Below, in pieces: positions 27,161 to 36,354 of a stretch of 64,000 bases of DNA. The stretch is taken from the NCBI GenBank assembly GCA_963745205.1, contig CAVUWX010000022.1, positions 124,001-188,000 of the forward strand, given 5' to 3'. The stretch is from Hyphomicrobium_A sp963745205 (GTDB taxonomy: Bacteria > Pseudomonadota > Alphaproteobacteria > Rhizobiales > Hyphomicrobiaceae). Every line of letters begins with the position of its first letter. The first letter of the stretch is position 1. A program made the translations under genes and the position numbers. Below the pieces are notes generated by a model, which saw only the letters and a program-made list of their open reading frames with translations, ran no database searches and was not told where the DNA came from.

Positions 27161-30100
27161 TCATTCGCTCGGGCTGACCGTGAGCTTGCCGGCGGCCGAG
27201 CGCGCGTACCGCTGCGGATGGTACATGTCCTCGACCGTAGCCGCCGGATGGACGAAGGCGCCCGGCGTCACCGCGCGAACCATATAGGCAACGGTAGCAG
27301 ACGCGGCCGGACCCTTCGACGGGGCGGCGTCGCCCTCGTTCGCGGCGCCCTCTCCACCGTTTTCGCTTTGCGCCGCGGCAGGAACGTTCGTCAAGTTGAA
27401 CGCCGCCACGAAGCGGTCGTCGCGGAACTCGCTGTGCTCCGGCAGCACGCTCGTCTTGAGCCAATCAAGCGCCTTGACGTCGCCGCTGTCGACGAGCCGC
27501 GGGTTCTCTATCTCGAAGCCGGCCGGGAGCCGGTCCACGAGCAGCACGCGGCCGCCGGGCTCGGTTGCCTCGATCTTGACGACGGCGATGAAGCGGTCGT
27601 TCTGCTTCACGGTGCCGTTGCCGCCGGTTGCACTCTTGATGTCGACCGGTTTGCCGTCGAGCGTGTAGTAGCTGCGCTCGATGGTGAAGCCCTTGGAGAC
27701 GGGGGGCTCGGGCGTCAGCGCGGCGCCGATGACGGTGACGACCGCATCCACCGGCTCATCGCCTTCGTTGGCTACGGACAGCGTCGTCTTCGCGAGAGCC
27801 TCCGCCGACATCGACCGCAGTAGCGGGCTCTCCACGGGGGCGCCGTTGACGACGAGTTTGCCCTCCTTTGCCTGGTCGGCGAGCGCATTCGCTGCCAGCA
27901 GCATCCATGCCTGCTCCTGCGTCGAGGTGTAGTCGCGACTCAGGTAGGCCTTGGAGATGACATTGACGAGCTTCGGCGTCTCGACATTTGCCATCCGCGT
28001 TTCGGTGGCGAGCGTGACGAGCGCTGCGCTGTCGCGCAGGTCGGAGCCATAATCCGCGCGGTAGACGTAGGTGTCGGTCGGCTCGGGCTCGCCGAGGCTG
28101 TCGAGCGCGGCCGCGAACGCCCGCTCCGCGCGCGTCTTGTCACCCATCATCGCCAGCGCGGCACCAAGCTGTGCCTTAGCGAGCGGACTCGAGAAACGGT
28201 CGATGCGCGTGTCGGCGTAGTAGCGCAAATCCCCGATCGGCGCGCGCCCGTTGCGGGCGAGCACGTAGAGCGCATAGGCGCGGTCCTCGCCGCCCTTCTG
28301 GAAGTCCTCCGCATAGGCGATGAAGTTCTGCAGCCGGTCGAGCGCTTGGCCGAAACCCCGCGGGTTGACGGTGAAGCCCTGCTCCTTGGCACGCGTCAGG
28401 AAGTCGGTGACGTAGCCCGTGAGCCACAGGTCGCCGTTGCTGGGCCCCCAGACGCCGAAGGCGCCGGAGCTGTCCTGCATCTCGAATACGCGGTCGACGG
28501 CCTTCTGCACGCGTTCCTTGATCTCCTTGTCGGGAGCGATGCCGAGCTGGACGGCGACAGCATTGGCGTAGACGAGCGGCAGGGCGCGGCTCACCGTCTG
28601 CTCGGCGCATCCGTAAGGATAGCGGTCGAGCGCGGTTAAGAGGCCTGGTACGTCCATGGACGCGGTGGGGCCGACGCTCAGGTTGACCTTGGTGCGCGAG
28701 GCAATCAGGTCGGCCACCAGTGCAGAGGACAGCGTGATGCTGCCGCCGCCGGCCTTCAGGGCCGTGACCGTCGTGCGTTTGATGTCGCCTGCGGGGGGCT
28801 TCACGTCGAAGGTTAGGTGGCGTTCGACCGCGATGCCGTCTGGGCCGGTGACGTGCACGTCGTAGACGACCTGGCCGACAGCCTCGGGCTTGATCTTGAC
28901 GTGCTCGGAGCGGCGCTCGCCGGCTTTGAGGTCGAGCGAGGCCGTTTCGACCGTCGTTGCGCCGCTGTCGACCTCGAGCTTGTAGGCAGCCGCGGGGCCT
29001 TCGACGTTGTGCACGGCGACATCGAGGCGCGCCTCGTCGCCCAGCGTGAGGAAGCGCGGGCCTGACGCGGTCAGGGCGACTGCGTCGCGCACGATGACGT
29101 CGCTCTGCGCGTGGCCGAGCTTGTCGGCGCTCCACGCGACCGCCATCACGCGCACGGTGCCGTTGAAGTCGGGCATGTCGAAGTCGACCTTGGCGGTGCC
29201 GTCGGCGTCGACTTTGACGATGCCGGAGAATTCCGCGACCGTGGCCTCGACCGGAGGGTTGCCCTGCATTGCACCGGCATCACCGTCGCCGCCCGTGCGC
29301 AGCGTGCCGCGTTCCGCGCGCATGCCGTCGATGAGGCGGCCGTAGAAGTCGCGGATCTCGAGCCCCATGCGCCGCTGGGCGTAAAACCAGTTCTCCGGCG
29401 CCGGTGCTTGGTAGCGTGTAAGGTTCAGGATGCCGAGGTCGACGGCGGCGAGCGTGACGCGCGCCTCCTCGCCCGCATCGAGGCCGGTGATTTTCACGGG
29501 CACGGTGAGCGTGGTGTGCGACTTGATCTTGTCGGGCGTTGCGAGCGACACCTTAAGCGTGTGTGCCGACTGGTCGAGCTGCAAATACTGCACGCCGATG
29601 GCCCGGCTCGGCATCCGCTTCAACAATTCATCGAGCGGTCGGTAGAGCATGGCGGTGACGTAGGCGCCGGGGCCCCAGTCCTTGCCGATCGCGACGCTCG
29701 CCTCGCCGCCGCCGTTGGGGACCGCGACCTCCTGCATGGAGAGCAGGCCGCCGGACAGCACGGCCACGAGCGCCTTGCCGCCCTGTTTCGTCGCGATGCG
29801 CAGCTTGGCCGTATCACCGGGTTTGTAGTTGGCATGGTCGAGCGCAACGTCGAGGATCTCGGGGCTGTCGGCTTCGCTCGCGGCCGTGTACCAGCCGGCA
29901 TTGAAGGCGACGCTGGTGGATGGGCCGGTCGCCTCGGGGCTGCGCACCTCGAGCCGGTAGCGGCCATAGTCGACATGCGTCTCGATCTTGGCAGGTGCGC
30001 CGTCGGCAGTCGCCGCGATCGTTCCGTCCGCGACCTTGCGCGTCAGCGTCACGGCCTCGTAGTTCCACTGGCCGTCGCGGCGGTACCACTGCCAGTTGGT

Positions 30101-32473
30101 ATCCAGGCGCACGAGCTGCCATTCGAGCTTGGGCGCCGATGCGCGCTTGCCCTTGTCGTCGAGCAGCACGACCTCGAATGTAGCTGCTTGGTTCTCGTCG
30201 AGCTCCTTGCCGTCAAACAGCGACTTGATGCCGATACGCGGCTCCTTGAGGTCGACAGGGATCGTCACGTTGCGCTCGATGGTGCGCCCACCCGTCTCGC
30301 GCAGGCGCAGGACGACGTTCGCCTCGAGCGGCCGCGCCGTGTGCGGCACTTGCGGCAGGGTAACCGCGATATCGGCCTTGCCCTGCGCGTCCGTAGTGGC
30401 GGCAACGTCGAGGGATTTGCGCACGGGATCGACGCTCTCGTCCGCCTGCCCGAACTGGTAGCTGGGGAAGCCTTCGACGTCCGCGTTAGACGGCTTCACG
30501 ACGATGTCACCCTCGATGGCGAGGCCTTCAGCAGGCGGCCCGTAGAGATAGCGGCCGAACGCCTTGATGGTCTGCGTCTCGTCGGGGGAAAGCGCGGCGG
30601 TCGGCGGCTCAAGCTTGAGGTCGAGGCGCTCGGGCACGAAGTCCTCGACCAGGAACGAGACCTGCGTGATCGCTTCGCTCTCGGGGTCGGCATGCAGCTT
30701 GGCGCGCCAGGTGCCGGTCATGACGGAAGCGCCGAGCGGCAGCGTGATTTCGCGGCCGCCGAGGCCGGCGTCCGTGAGAGTGAAGCGGCGGTGCTCCACG
30801 CCGTCGGGGCGCGTCACGATGACGGTGACGGGCAGGCTCGCGGCCTTGCCTGCCTTGTCGCGCACGATGGCGGCGATGTGCACCTCCTCGCCGGGGCGGT
30901 AGACGCCACGTTCAGTGTAGAGGTAGCCGTCGAGCGGGCCCGGGGCCTCGCGGCCCTTGACGCCGCGGTCGGTGAGATCGAAGGCGTTCGACGTGAGGTC
31001 GAGGAAGGCGTACTCGCCGCCCGCGCTCTCGGCGACGAGCAGCGCGGGGCGTAAGCCCCCTTCACCGCGGGCAAGCGCGGAGTCGAACTTGGCATAGCCG
31101 TTGGCGTCGGACTGCGCAGTGCCGAGCACCTCGTTGTTGCGCGCGATCAGCTTGACCTTGATGCCGGAAGACGGTGTTGCATCGGCGAGCGAGCGCACGA
31201 AGGCGTGCACCCCGTCATCGCCGGAGAATGCGGTGAGGCCGAGGTCGGAGACGATGAACCACTGGGTGGCCTCGGCGTTGTATTCCTCCTTCGACTTCTG
31301 GGTCGGCTTCGCGATGACGACGTAGACGCCGGGCTTCAGCGTTCCGACCGCGTCGGTGACCGGGAGTGCCGTCGTCACCTCCTCGTTGAGCTTCTGCGGC
31401 ACGTCCATCTCGCCCGTGTAAACCTTCTCGCCGGTGCGCGACTTGATGGTCTCGATCTCGTAGCTGGAGAGCTGGCGCTGGAAGTCGCCGCTGTCGAGCG
31501 TGCCAACGAGGTTGCGGTCGCCGATGCGATAGACCTCGACCTCGACCTTCGCCGTGTTGACGGTGACGACGGGGATGCCCTGCTGGCCCCGGCTCGGCAG
31601 CACGTAGCTCTTGCCGGAAAAGCGCACGAACGGCTTGCGGTCGGGCACGTAGACGGCGATGTCGACGCTCTTCTGCAGACTCTCGTCCACATCGGAGGGC
31701 AGCCCGGCGCGGAGCTGCACCTCGTAGCGTTCACCGTGGGTCAGGCCGTCGATGCAGAGTTGCTCGCCCTCGACCGTGACGCCTTGCGGGTCCTTACCGT
31801 CGATGGAGACGAACTTCGCGAAATCGACCTGCTCATGCGATAGGTTCTCGGAGAACTGCAGGCACAGGCGCGGCGTGGCGGCCTCCAATTCGGTCTTGTA
31901 GTCGACCATGCGGAAGCCGTGCTCGGTGCGCAGCTTCTCGTAGGCTTCGCGCACCTGGCTGTTGTCGGCGAGTGCGAGGCTCGTCTTCAGGGCGTCGATC
32001 GCGGGGCGCCAGAACGAACGGCGCTCGAGCGCGTCGCCGAGCACGGCAAGCGCGCGCGCTTTATGCCCGTTGTCCTGCGCACGCTGGTAGGCGATGTAGG
32101 CTGCACCGGAGGCGTTCACCGGCAGGTCGTAGCGCTCGTTGCCCTTCTCGGGGTCGACCTTGATGGCGAGGAGGGCACGCGCGAGCCCGATCCACGAATC
32201 GACGTCCTGGCTGTCGGCCACGATGGCCGCGGCGAAATTGCGCGAAGCCCCGCGCGGGTCGGCGCCGAGCGTTTTCTCTCCCGCCTGACGCAGCTCGGCT
32301 GGCTTCTTTCCGGCGGCTTTCCAGTTGGCCTTGAGGTAGGCCTCGTAGCGTTCGCCGTCCTTCTCGATGCCTTGGTGCAGGAAGGGGTGCGTCTGGGCGG
32401 CATCCTGGGCGGAGGCCGAGGCTGCGGGGAGAATGAGCAGGAGTGCGAGGAGAGCGTGCGCGAAGAACCGCAT
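27161..32473 (-). CDS. Bacterial alpha-2-macroglobulin (large exported)
   Basis: 1770 residues. Signal peptide (about 1-22, ending ASAQ, no lipobox), then macroglobulin beta domains, a bait-like region and the alpha/alpha toroid. The thioester motif GCAEQ lies at about residue 1287-1291 in YPYGCAEQTV, so the thioester can form and trap attacking proteases. The MG10-like C-terminus follows. Bacterial A2Ms are periplasmic or outer-membrane guards that work with PBP1C in repairing breached peptidoglycan; the gene directly precedes pbpC. The frame is intact over 5.3 kb. It lacks the lipid anchor of E. coli YfhM, so it may be soluble. Confidence 0.93.
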   Translation of the reverse strand: MRFFAHALLALLLILPAASASAQDAAQTHPFLHQGIEKDGERYEAYLKANWKAAGKKPAELRQAGEKTLGADPRGASRNFAAAIVADSQDVDSWIGLARALLAIKVDPEKGNERYDLPVNASGAAYIAYQRAQDNGHKARALAVLGDALERRSFWRPAIDALKTSLALADNSQVREAYEKLRTEHGFRMVDYKTELEAATPRLCLQFSENLSHEQVDFAKFVSIDGKDPQGVTVEGEQLCIDGLTHGERYEVQLRAGLPSDVDESLQKSVDIAVYVPDRKPFVRFSGKSYVLPSRGQQGIPVVTVNTAKVEVEVYRIGDRNLVGTLDSGDFQRQLSSYEIETIKSRTGEKVYTGEMDVPQKLNEEVTTALPVTDAVGTLKPGVYVVIAKPTQKSKEEYNAEATQWFIVSDLGLTAFSGDDGVHAFVRSLADATPSSGIKVKLIARNNEVLGTAQSDANGYAKFDSALARGEGGLRPALLVAESAGGEYAFLDLTSNAFDLTDRGVKGREAPGPLDGYLYTERGVYRPGEEVHIAAIVRDKAGKAASLPVTVIVTRPDGVEHRRFTLTDAGLGGREITLPLGASVMTGTWRAKLHADPESEAITQVSFLVEDFVPERLDLKLEPPTAALSPDETQTIKAFGRYLYGPPAEGLAIEGDIVVKPSNADVEGFPSYQFGQADESVDPVRKSLDVAATTDAQGKADIAVTLPQVPHTARPLEANVVLRLRETGGRTIERNVTIPVDLKEPRIGIKSLFDGKELDENQAATFEVVLLDDKGKRASAPKLEWQLVRLDTNWQWYRRDGQWNYEAVTLTRKVADGTIAATADGAPAKIETHVDYGRYRLEVRSPEATGPSTSVAFNAGWYTAASEADSPEILDVALDHANYKPGDTAKLRIATKQGGKALVAVLSGGLLSMQEVAVPNGGGEASVAIGKDWGPGAYVTAMLYRPLDELLKRMPSRAIGVQYLQLDQSAHTLKVSLATPDKIKSHTTLTVPVKITGLDAGEEARVTLAAVDLGILNLTRYQAPAPENWFYAQRRMGLEIRDFYGRLIDGMRAERGTLRTGGDGDAGAMQGNPPVEATVAEFSGIVKVDADGTAKVDFDMPDFNGTVRVMAVAWSADKLGHAQSDVIVRDAVALTASGPRFLTLGDEARLDVAVHNVEGPAAAYKLEVDSGATTVETASLDLKAGERRSEHVKIKPEAVGQVVYDVHVTGPDGIAVERHLTFDVKPPAGDIKRTTVTALKAGGGSITLSSALVADLIASRTKVNLSVGPTASMDVPGLLTALDRYPYGCAEQTVSRALPLVYANAVAVQLGIAPDKEIKERVQKAVDRVFEMQDSSGAFGVWGPSNGDLWLTGYVTDFLTRAKEQGFTVNPRGFGQALDRLQNFIAYAEDFQKGGEDRAYALYVLARNGRAPIGDLRYYADTRIDRFSSPLAKAQLGAALAMMGDKTRAERAFAAALDSLGEPEPTDTYVYRADYGSDLRDSAALVTLATETRMANVETPKLVNVISKAYLSRDYTSTQEQAWMLLAANALADQAKEGKLVVNGAPVESPLLRSMSAEALAKTTLSVANEGDEPVDAVVTVIGAALTPEPPVSKGFTIERSYYTLDGKPVDIKSATGGNGTVKQNDRFIAVVKIEATEPGGRVLLVDRLPAGFEIENPRLVDSGDVKALDWLKTSVLPEHSEFRDDRFVAAFNLTNVPAAAQSENGGEGAANEGDAAPSKGPAASATVAYMVRAVTPGAFVHPAATVEDMYHPQRYARSAAGKLTVSPSE

Positions 32474-32658
32474 GGCTTTGCCACCTTTGGAGGACGAATG
32501 CCGGGATAGTCAGCGTGCATTATCGAAGACGCGGATGTCGCGGTGAAGGCCATCGGAGCCCAATGGGCTAACAGGGGCGATAACAACGTAAATATCGCGA
32601 GTTCCCGTTCCTTGCGGCCTTATTCGATGGGAGCGAAATTTGCGGCGCGGGGCAAACG
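32474..32658. other. Intergenic region upstream of the macroglobulin gene
   Basis: Presumed promoter region of the macroglobulin–pbpC operon. No gene or strong motif seen. Confidence 0.3.
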
Positions 32659-32685
32659 GAAAAAGGCCGGTCTTGCGACCGGCCT
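32659..32685 (-). terminator. Rho-independent terminator after the 195-aa gene
   Basis: A perfect nine-base-pair stem (AGGCCGGTC with GACCGGCCT) closed by a four-base loop, followed on the minus strand by five T residues. It lies about 40 bases past the stop codon at 32724, so it ends that transcript and insulates the macroglobulin operon. Confidence 0.85.
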
Positions 32686-32723
32686 CCGAAGCGGTGGGTG
32701 GCCCATTGCGGCGCGTTTTGGCG

Positions 32724-33311
32724 CTACTGGCGGCGTGGGAGGTCAAACCCCTCGAGGCCATTCCCCATGTCCGACAGCCGTGACGCAAGCGCGACCGGCA
32801 CGGCTGGCATCGCCCGCAACGGAGCGGCGGCGCGCCAGATCTTCTCGAACGACCGCGCGGCGTTGGTAGCGGTCTCGGCGCATGCGGGAGCAAAGCTCTC
32901 GTAGGCGTCGCGCTTCGACGGCTCGCGGCGCATGCTGTCGCCCGTCCAGGAACGGTCAGCGCAGAGCACCAGCTGCTCGTGTGCGGCCAAGAGGCGCGGG
33001 TCGCGGGCGATGCGGCACTCGCTCGGCAGCGCGAACGGGGCGGCCGCAACGGTGGCCGCGCCCTGGCCGAGATCGACGTCACCGAAAATTGCACGGATGC
33101 GGATACCGGCCTTGGCGAGCCCGGGGGCGTGCTCGTGCAGGGCCTGGGCGACGGGGCTCTCGGGGGAACGCGCGATCAGAAGGTAGCAGCCGCCAGCGGC
33201 GTAGAGGCCACGCGCGGTGCGGGTATCGATATCGCTTGCAATGAACGCACTCAGCTTCGCCACTTTCTCGCCGATCGACAGATCCTGGAGTCGCGAGGAA
33301 GTATCAGGCAT
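32724..33311 (-). CDS. Conserved hypothetical cytoplasmic protein
   Basis: 195 residues, no signal peptide or membrane helix. It starts MPDTSSRLQDLSIGEKVAKLSAF and has an alpha/beta look: GGCYLLIARS, IRIRAIFGDVD, EQLVLCADRSWTGDSMRR, then helices to the end (FEKIWRAA). The SWTGDSMRREPSKRDAYE stretch is distinctive. I do not recognise the family. Codon use is like its neighbours. It has its own intrinsic terminator. Confidence 0.6.
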   Translation of the reverse strand: MPDTSSRLQDLSIGEKVAKLSAFIASDIDTRTARGLYAAGGCYLLIARSPESPVAQALHEHAPGLAKAGIRIRAIFGDVDLGQGAATVAAAPFALPSECRIARDPRLLAAHEQLVLCADRSWTGDSMRREPSKRDAYESFAPACAETATNAARSFEKIWRAAAPLRAMPAVPVALASRLSDMGNGLEGFDLPRRQ

Positions 33312-33452
33312 GTCCGAGGTCCCCTTGTTGCCCGGGCCTGAAAAGCAAGCGGCCCGAGTCGTTGATCTTGTGCGCCATTAAGGTGTCATTTGGGTTAAGC
33401 AATTCTTGCCACCGCGCCGTGCTACCGGCTTGCTGCAGCGCATACAGCGCCC

Positions 33453-36149
33453 CTACTCCACCATCCTGCGCAAGACGAGGGGAGGCTCGAAATCGACGCC
33501 CTCCGCCGGCTGCGAATGGTCCTCGATGAGGGCCGATGATTCATCGGCGATATGGATGGTGTCGGGAGCCGAGCCCGAGGCCTCAAGCTGCGGTGCCCTG
33601 CCGGGCTCTTCGGAGATGAGTTTTGCACGCGCGAGCTTGGCAAGCGCCGCTGGCAGCGAGGCCTGGCTCACCGGTACCGTGAAGGTCGCCGTCTCCCGGC
33701 GCAGCTCCACGCCGATGGTGGGGCCCAACTGCGGCGCCGGCTCCTCGGCGGCGGTGAGCGCCGTCGTCAGCCGCTCGATCAGCGGGTCATGTACATTCGG
33801 GGCTATGCTCGCTGCGCGCTGCGCCGGGAACGGCACGACGATAACTTCGGCCGGCGGGACAGCGGGCTTGCGATCGCTGCCGCCAGGCTCGGTGTTGCCA
33901 TTGGCCGGCTCAGCGACGATTGTCTCCGGTACCATATCCTTCGTGTCCTCGTCGAGCGGATCGAAGCTCGCGAACTCGGCCTGGGCCTGGTTTGCGTACG
34001 AGCCGAACTGGCTGCGGTAGTGGCCGTTCAACTTAGACGGCATGCCCCCGAGCGAGGCCACAGGCCGCAGCTCGCCGCCGGCGGGCCGCACGTCCGCAGC
34101 TGCCGCACCGTTGGTTGCCGGGCGGCGCCCGACGGTGCGCATCCCACTATCGAGGCTTGGACGCTCGGCAGGCCGGTAGGCGAAGGCGCCGTTGTGGTCA
34201 CGGTCGCGCGCCGATGCTGCTTCGTCGAGACCGGGCAATTCGATGGCCTCGGGAAGGTCGCGGGATTCGGTACGCGGCGCGTCGCGCGCGAGATCGGCGT
34301 AGAAGTCCTCCGCTTCCGGAGACGATGGTTCCTCGCGTGGCGCGGCGGGGGTCGAGTTGCGCCGGCGCTCCGCCTCGACGCGGCTCGCGGCGCCCATGAC
34401 GGCGCCGAGGATCATCTCCGGCCACGCACCGCTCTTGAACGCATAGATGCGGAACGCCGGCCGTTCGTCTTGCGCATGGTCGGTGACGAACAACGCCTTC
34501 AGAGCACGCCAGGCGCGCGGGATCGGAGCGACAACCTGGTCGCGGTAGCACTCGATGAACTTGCTGCCTTGGCGACGCAGCTTGCGGCGGGCGACGAGCG
34601 AGGGGGCGAGCTTCCACGGCCGCGCCAGCACACCCTGGCCCTCGAGCGCGTAGCAGAGATTGGCGAGCGCCTGGGCGTCGCGGCGCAGTCGCTCGCGCTC
34701 GGGGTGACCGCGCGGGGCATTGAGCGGCACGGCGACGTAGTAGGTGCCGCCCAATTCGAAGATGACCTCGCGGAACACGTCGAAAGTGCGCCGCATCTCT
34801 TCGCGATCATGGATCTCGCTGAAGCGCGAGAGGATGGGGAAGACGGGCCCGCGCTCGGCCTCGATCATACGCTGGCGCGTTGCCACGAAGCGGTTCATCG
34901 GCCGCCCGATGGAGACGAGCAGCAGGCACAGGTCGACGAACACGGCGATGCCGAGTGGGATGTAGTCGCGCTTTGATAAGCCAACCGCCTCGTTGTTGAG
35001 CGCGTGCACGGCGGACGGGTTCTCGATCGACTGCACGGCCCTCTGTTGCAGCTCGCGCAGCTCATCCGCGGACGGCGGCAGCTTGAAGGACAAGAGCCCG
35101 ACGAAGGTCGCGGTCAGGCGGCGGAAGGCCTCGATCGTCGCCTCGGAGCCCTCGACGGCCGCGATCTCCGGTTTCTCCAGGCTGGGGAGCTGGTCGATGG
35201 CGCTGACGACGCCGCGTAATGCCATCTGCAACTGCGGATCGGGGCAGGTGATAGTGCCGCCGTGGCTGTCGGCGAGCGTGGTGCGCCCGGCGCGATCGGC
35301 GAGATCGGCGCGGATCTGGCGCAGCTGCGGGTCGGTGCGGAAGGCGTTGAAGCCGGTCACGGTGAGGTCGAGCCGGCGCCCGAGCGCGCGCATGAACTCG
35401 TTGCGCGTGCCGCTCTTGACATCGATGATCGCCGGGTCATCGGCGAGGATCTTGGCGAGCTCAGTGTCGAGCGCGGCCATGTCGCCCTTCACCGCGGTCA
35501 CGCGCGCCTTGACGAAATCGGAGGCGAAGGTGAAGCGGGCGGCGTCTTCATCGCGCATCTTGCGGCGAGGGCCGTCGCCAGGCGAGCTGTTGGGGCACGA
35601 CGTGCCCTTGTTGCGCTCGATCTCGGCTTTTTCTGTGGAGATCGTCGAGAGTTGCACGAGCGTTCCCTGGAGCTGCTCGAGCCGGGTCGAGGCGCCGTGC
35701 AGGGAGGACTGCACCTGGCCCACCGCACTCTCGGCCGAGCGCGAGGCCTCCGAGCGGCTCTCCAGCACCTTCCAGTAGAAGCCGAAGCCGAAACCGACGG
35801 AGATGATGGTCAGGAAGATATAGCCGCAGACGTAGGACAGCTTGGTGAACCAGTCGATCGGCGAGAACATCTGGTCGAGCAGCCACACGACCATCGTCAT
35901 CAGCATGGCGACGGAGAAGCCGATGATGATTTTGTGGACGAAGGGCAGATCGCCCATGTTCGACTTGATGAGCTCGAGCATGCCGACGTAGGTCGCGACC
36001 CACGACAGTGCGGCAAGCCCGACGATGAGGAAAAGCTTTTTCCAGTCGCGCAGCGGTCTCTCGGGTTCGGACCAGTCGTCGGCCCAATCCCCCGCCACGC
36101 TCAGTCTGTCCTGGGTACGCGTACGCGACGTGCCGGACCTCAGCGCCAT
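33453..36149 (-). CDS. Large inner-membrane protein, unknown function
   Basis: 898 residues. Three membrane helices near the N-terminus (about 38-60, 73-93, 104-126), an extracytoplasmic-looking helical domain (about 130-385) with an isolated cysteine-containing loop (KGTSCPNSS), a fourth helix (about 395-415), then a cytoplasmic globular part (about 430-600) and a long acidic/proline-rich disordered tail. The start is ATG 36149 after an AGGG. I recognise no domain. The four-helix frame around a helical sensor-like domain recalls transducers, but no kinase, HAMP or ATPase motif is present. Located between two cell-wall genes and the unknown 195-aa gene. Confidence 0.7.
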   Translation of the reverse strand: MALRSGTSRTRTQDRLSVAGDWADDWSEPERPLRDWKKLFLIVGLAALSWVATYVGMLELIKSNMGDLPFVHKIIIGFSVAMLMTMVVWLLDQMFSPIDWFTKLSYVCGYIFLTIISVGFGFGFYWKVLESRSEASRSAESAVGQVQSSLHGASTRLEQLQGTLVQLSTISTEKAEIERNKGTSCPNSSPGDGPRRKMRDEDAARFTFASDFVKARVTAVKGDMAALDTELAKILADDPAIIDVKSGTRNEFMRALGRRLDLTVTGFNAFRTDPQLRQIRADLADRAGRTTLADSHGGTITCPDPQLQMALRGVVSAIDQLPSLEKPEIAAVEGSEATIEAFRRLTATFVGLLSFKLPPSADELRELQQRAVQSIENPSAVHALNNEAVGLSKRDYIPLGIAVFVDLCLLLVSIGRPMNRFVATRQRMIEAERGPVFPILSRFSEIHDREEMRRTFDVFREVIFELGGTYYVAVPLNAPRGHPERERLRRDAQALANLCYALEGQGVLARPWKLAPSLVARRKLRRQGSKFIECYRDQVVAPIPRAWRALKALFVTDHAQDERPAFRIYAFKSGAWPEMILGAVMGAASRVEAERRRNSTPAAPREEPSSPEAEDFYADLARDAPRTESRDLPEAIELPGLDEAASARDRDHNGAFAYRPAERPSLDSGMRTVGRRPATNGAAAADVRPAGGELRPVASLGGMPSKLNGHYRSQFGSYANQAQAEFASFDPLDEDTKDMVPETIVAEPANGNTEPGGSDRKPAVPPAEVIVVPFPAQRAASIAPNVHDPLIERLTTALTAAEEPAPQLGPTIGVELRRETATFTVPVSQASLPAALAKLARAKLISEEPGRAPQLEASGSAPDTIHIADESSALIEDHSQPAEGVDFEPPLVLRRMVE

Positions 36150-36354
36150 AGTGCCCTGCCCAAATTCTCGCGGCAAAGCAGGTTCGTCGAGCCGGCACGA
36201 GTGTCGTGCGGGACCGCTTCCCCCACCGAATGCGCGAAACGCCTCTCGCTTTCAGTGTCGTCCGTCAGCCCCGTAGTGATCCAGTTCCGTAGGTAAGCGC
36301 GGTTTTTGTCGCCAGTGCGGCGTCGCGATGGCCAAAGGCGGCTCGTGCGCTGCT
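36150..36354. other. Intergenic region between the second PBP and the large membrane gene
   Basis: About 205 bases with no gene or recognised motif. Confidence 0.3.

Noticed and set aside
33360..33395. TTAA ... TTAA pair resembling a CtrA box
   Set aside because: The spacing between half sites is 13, not 7.
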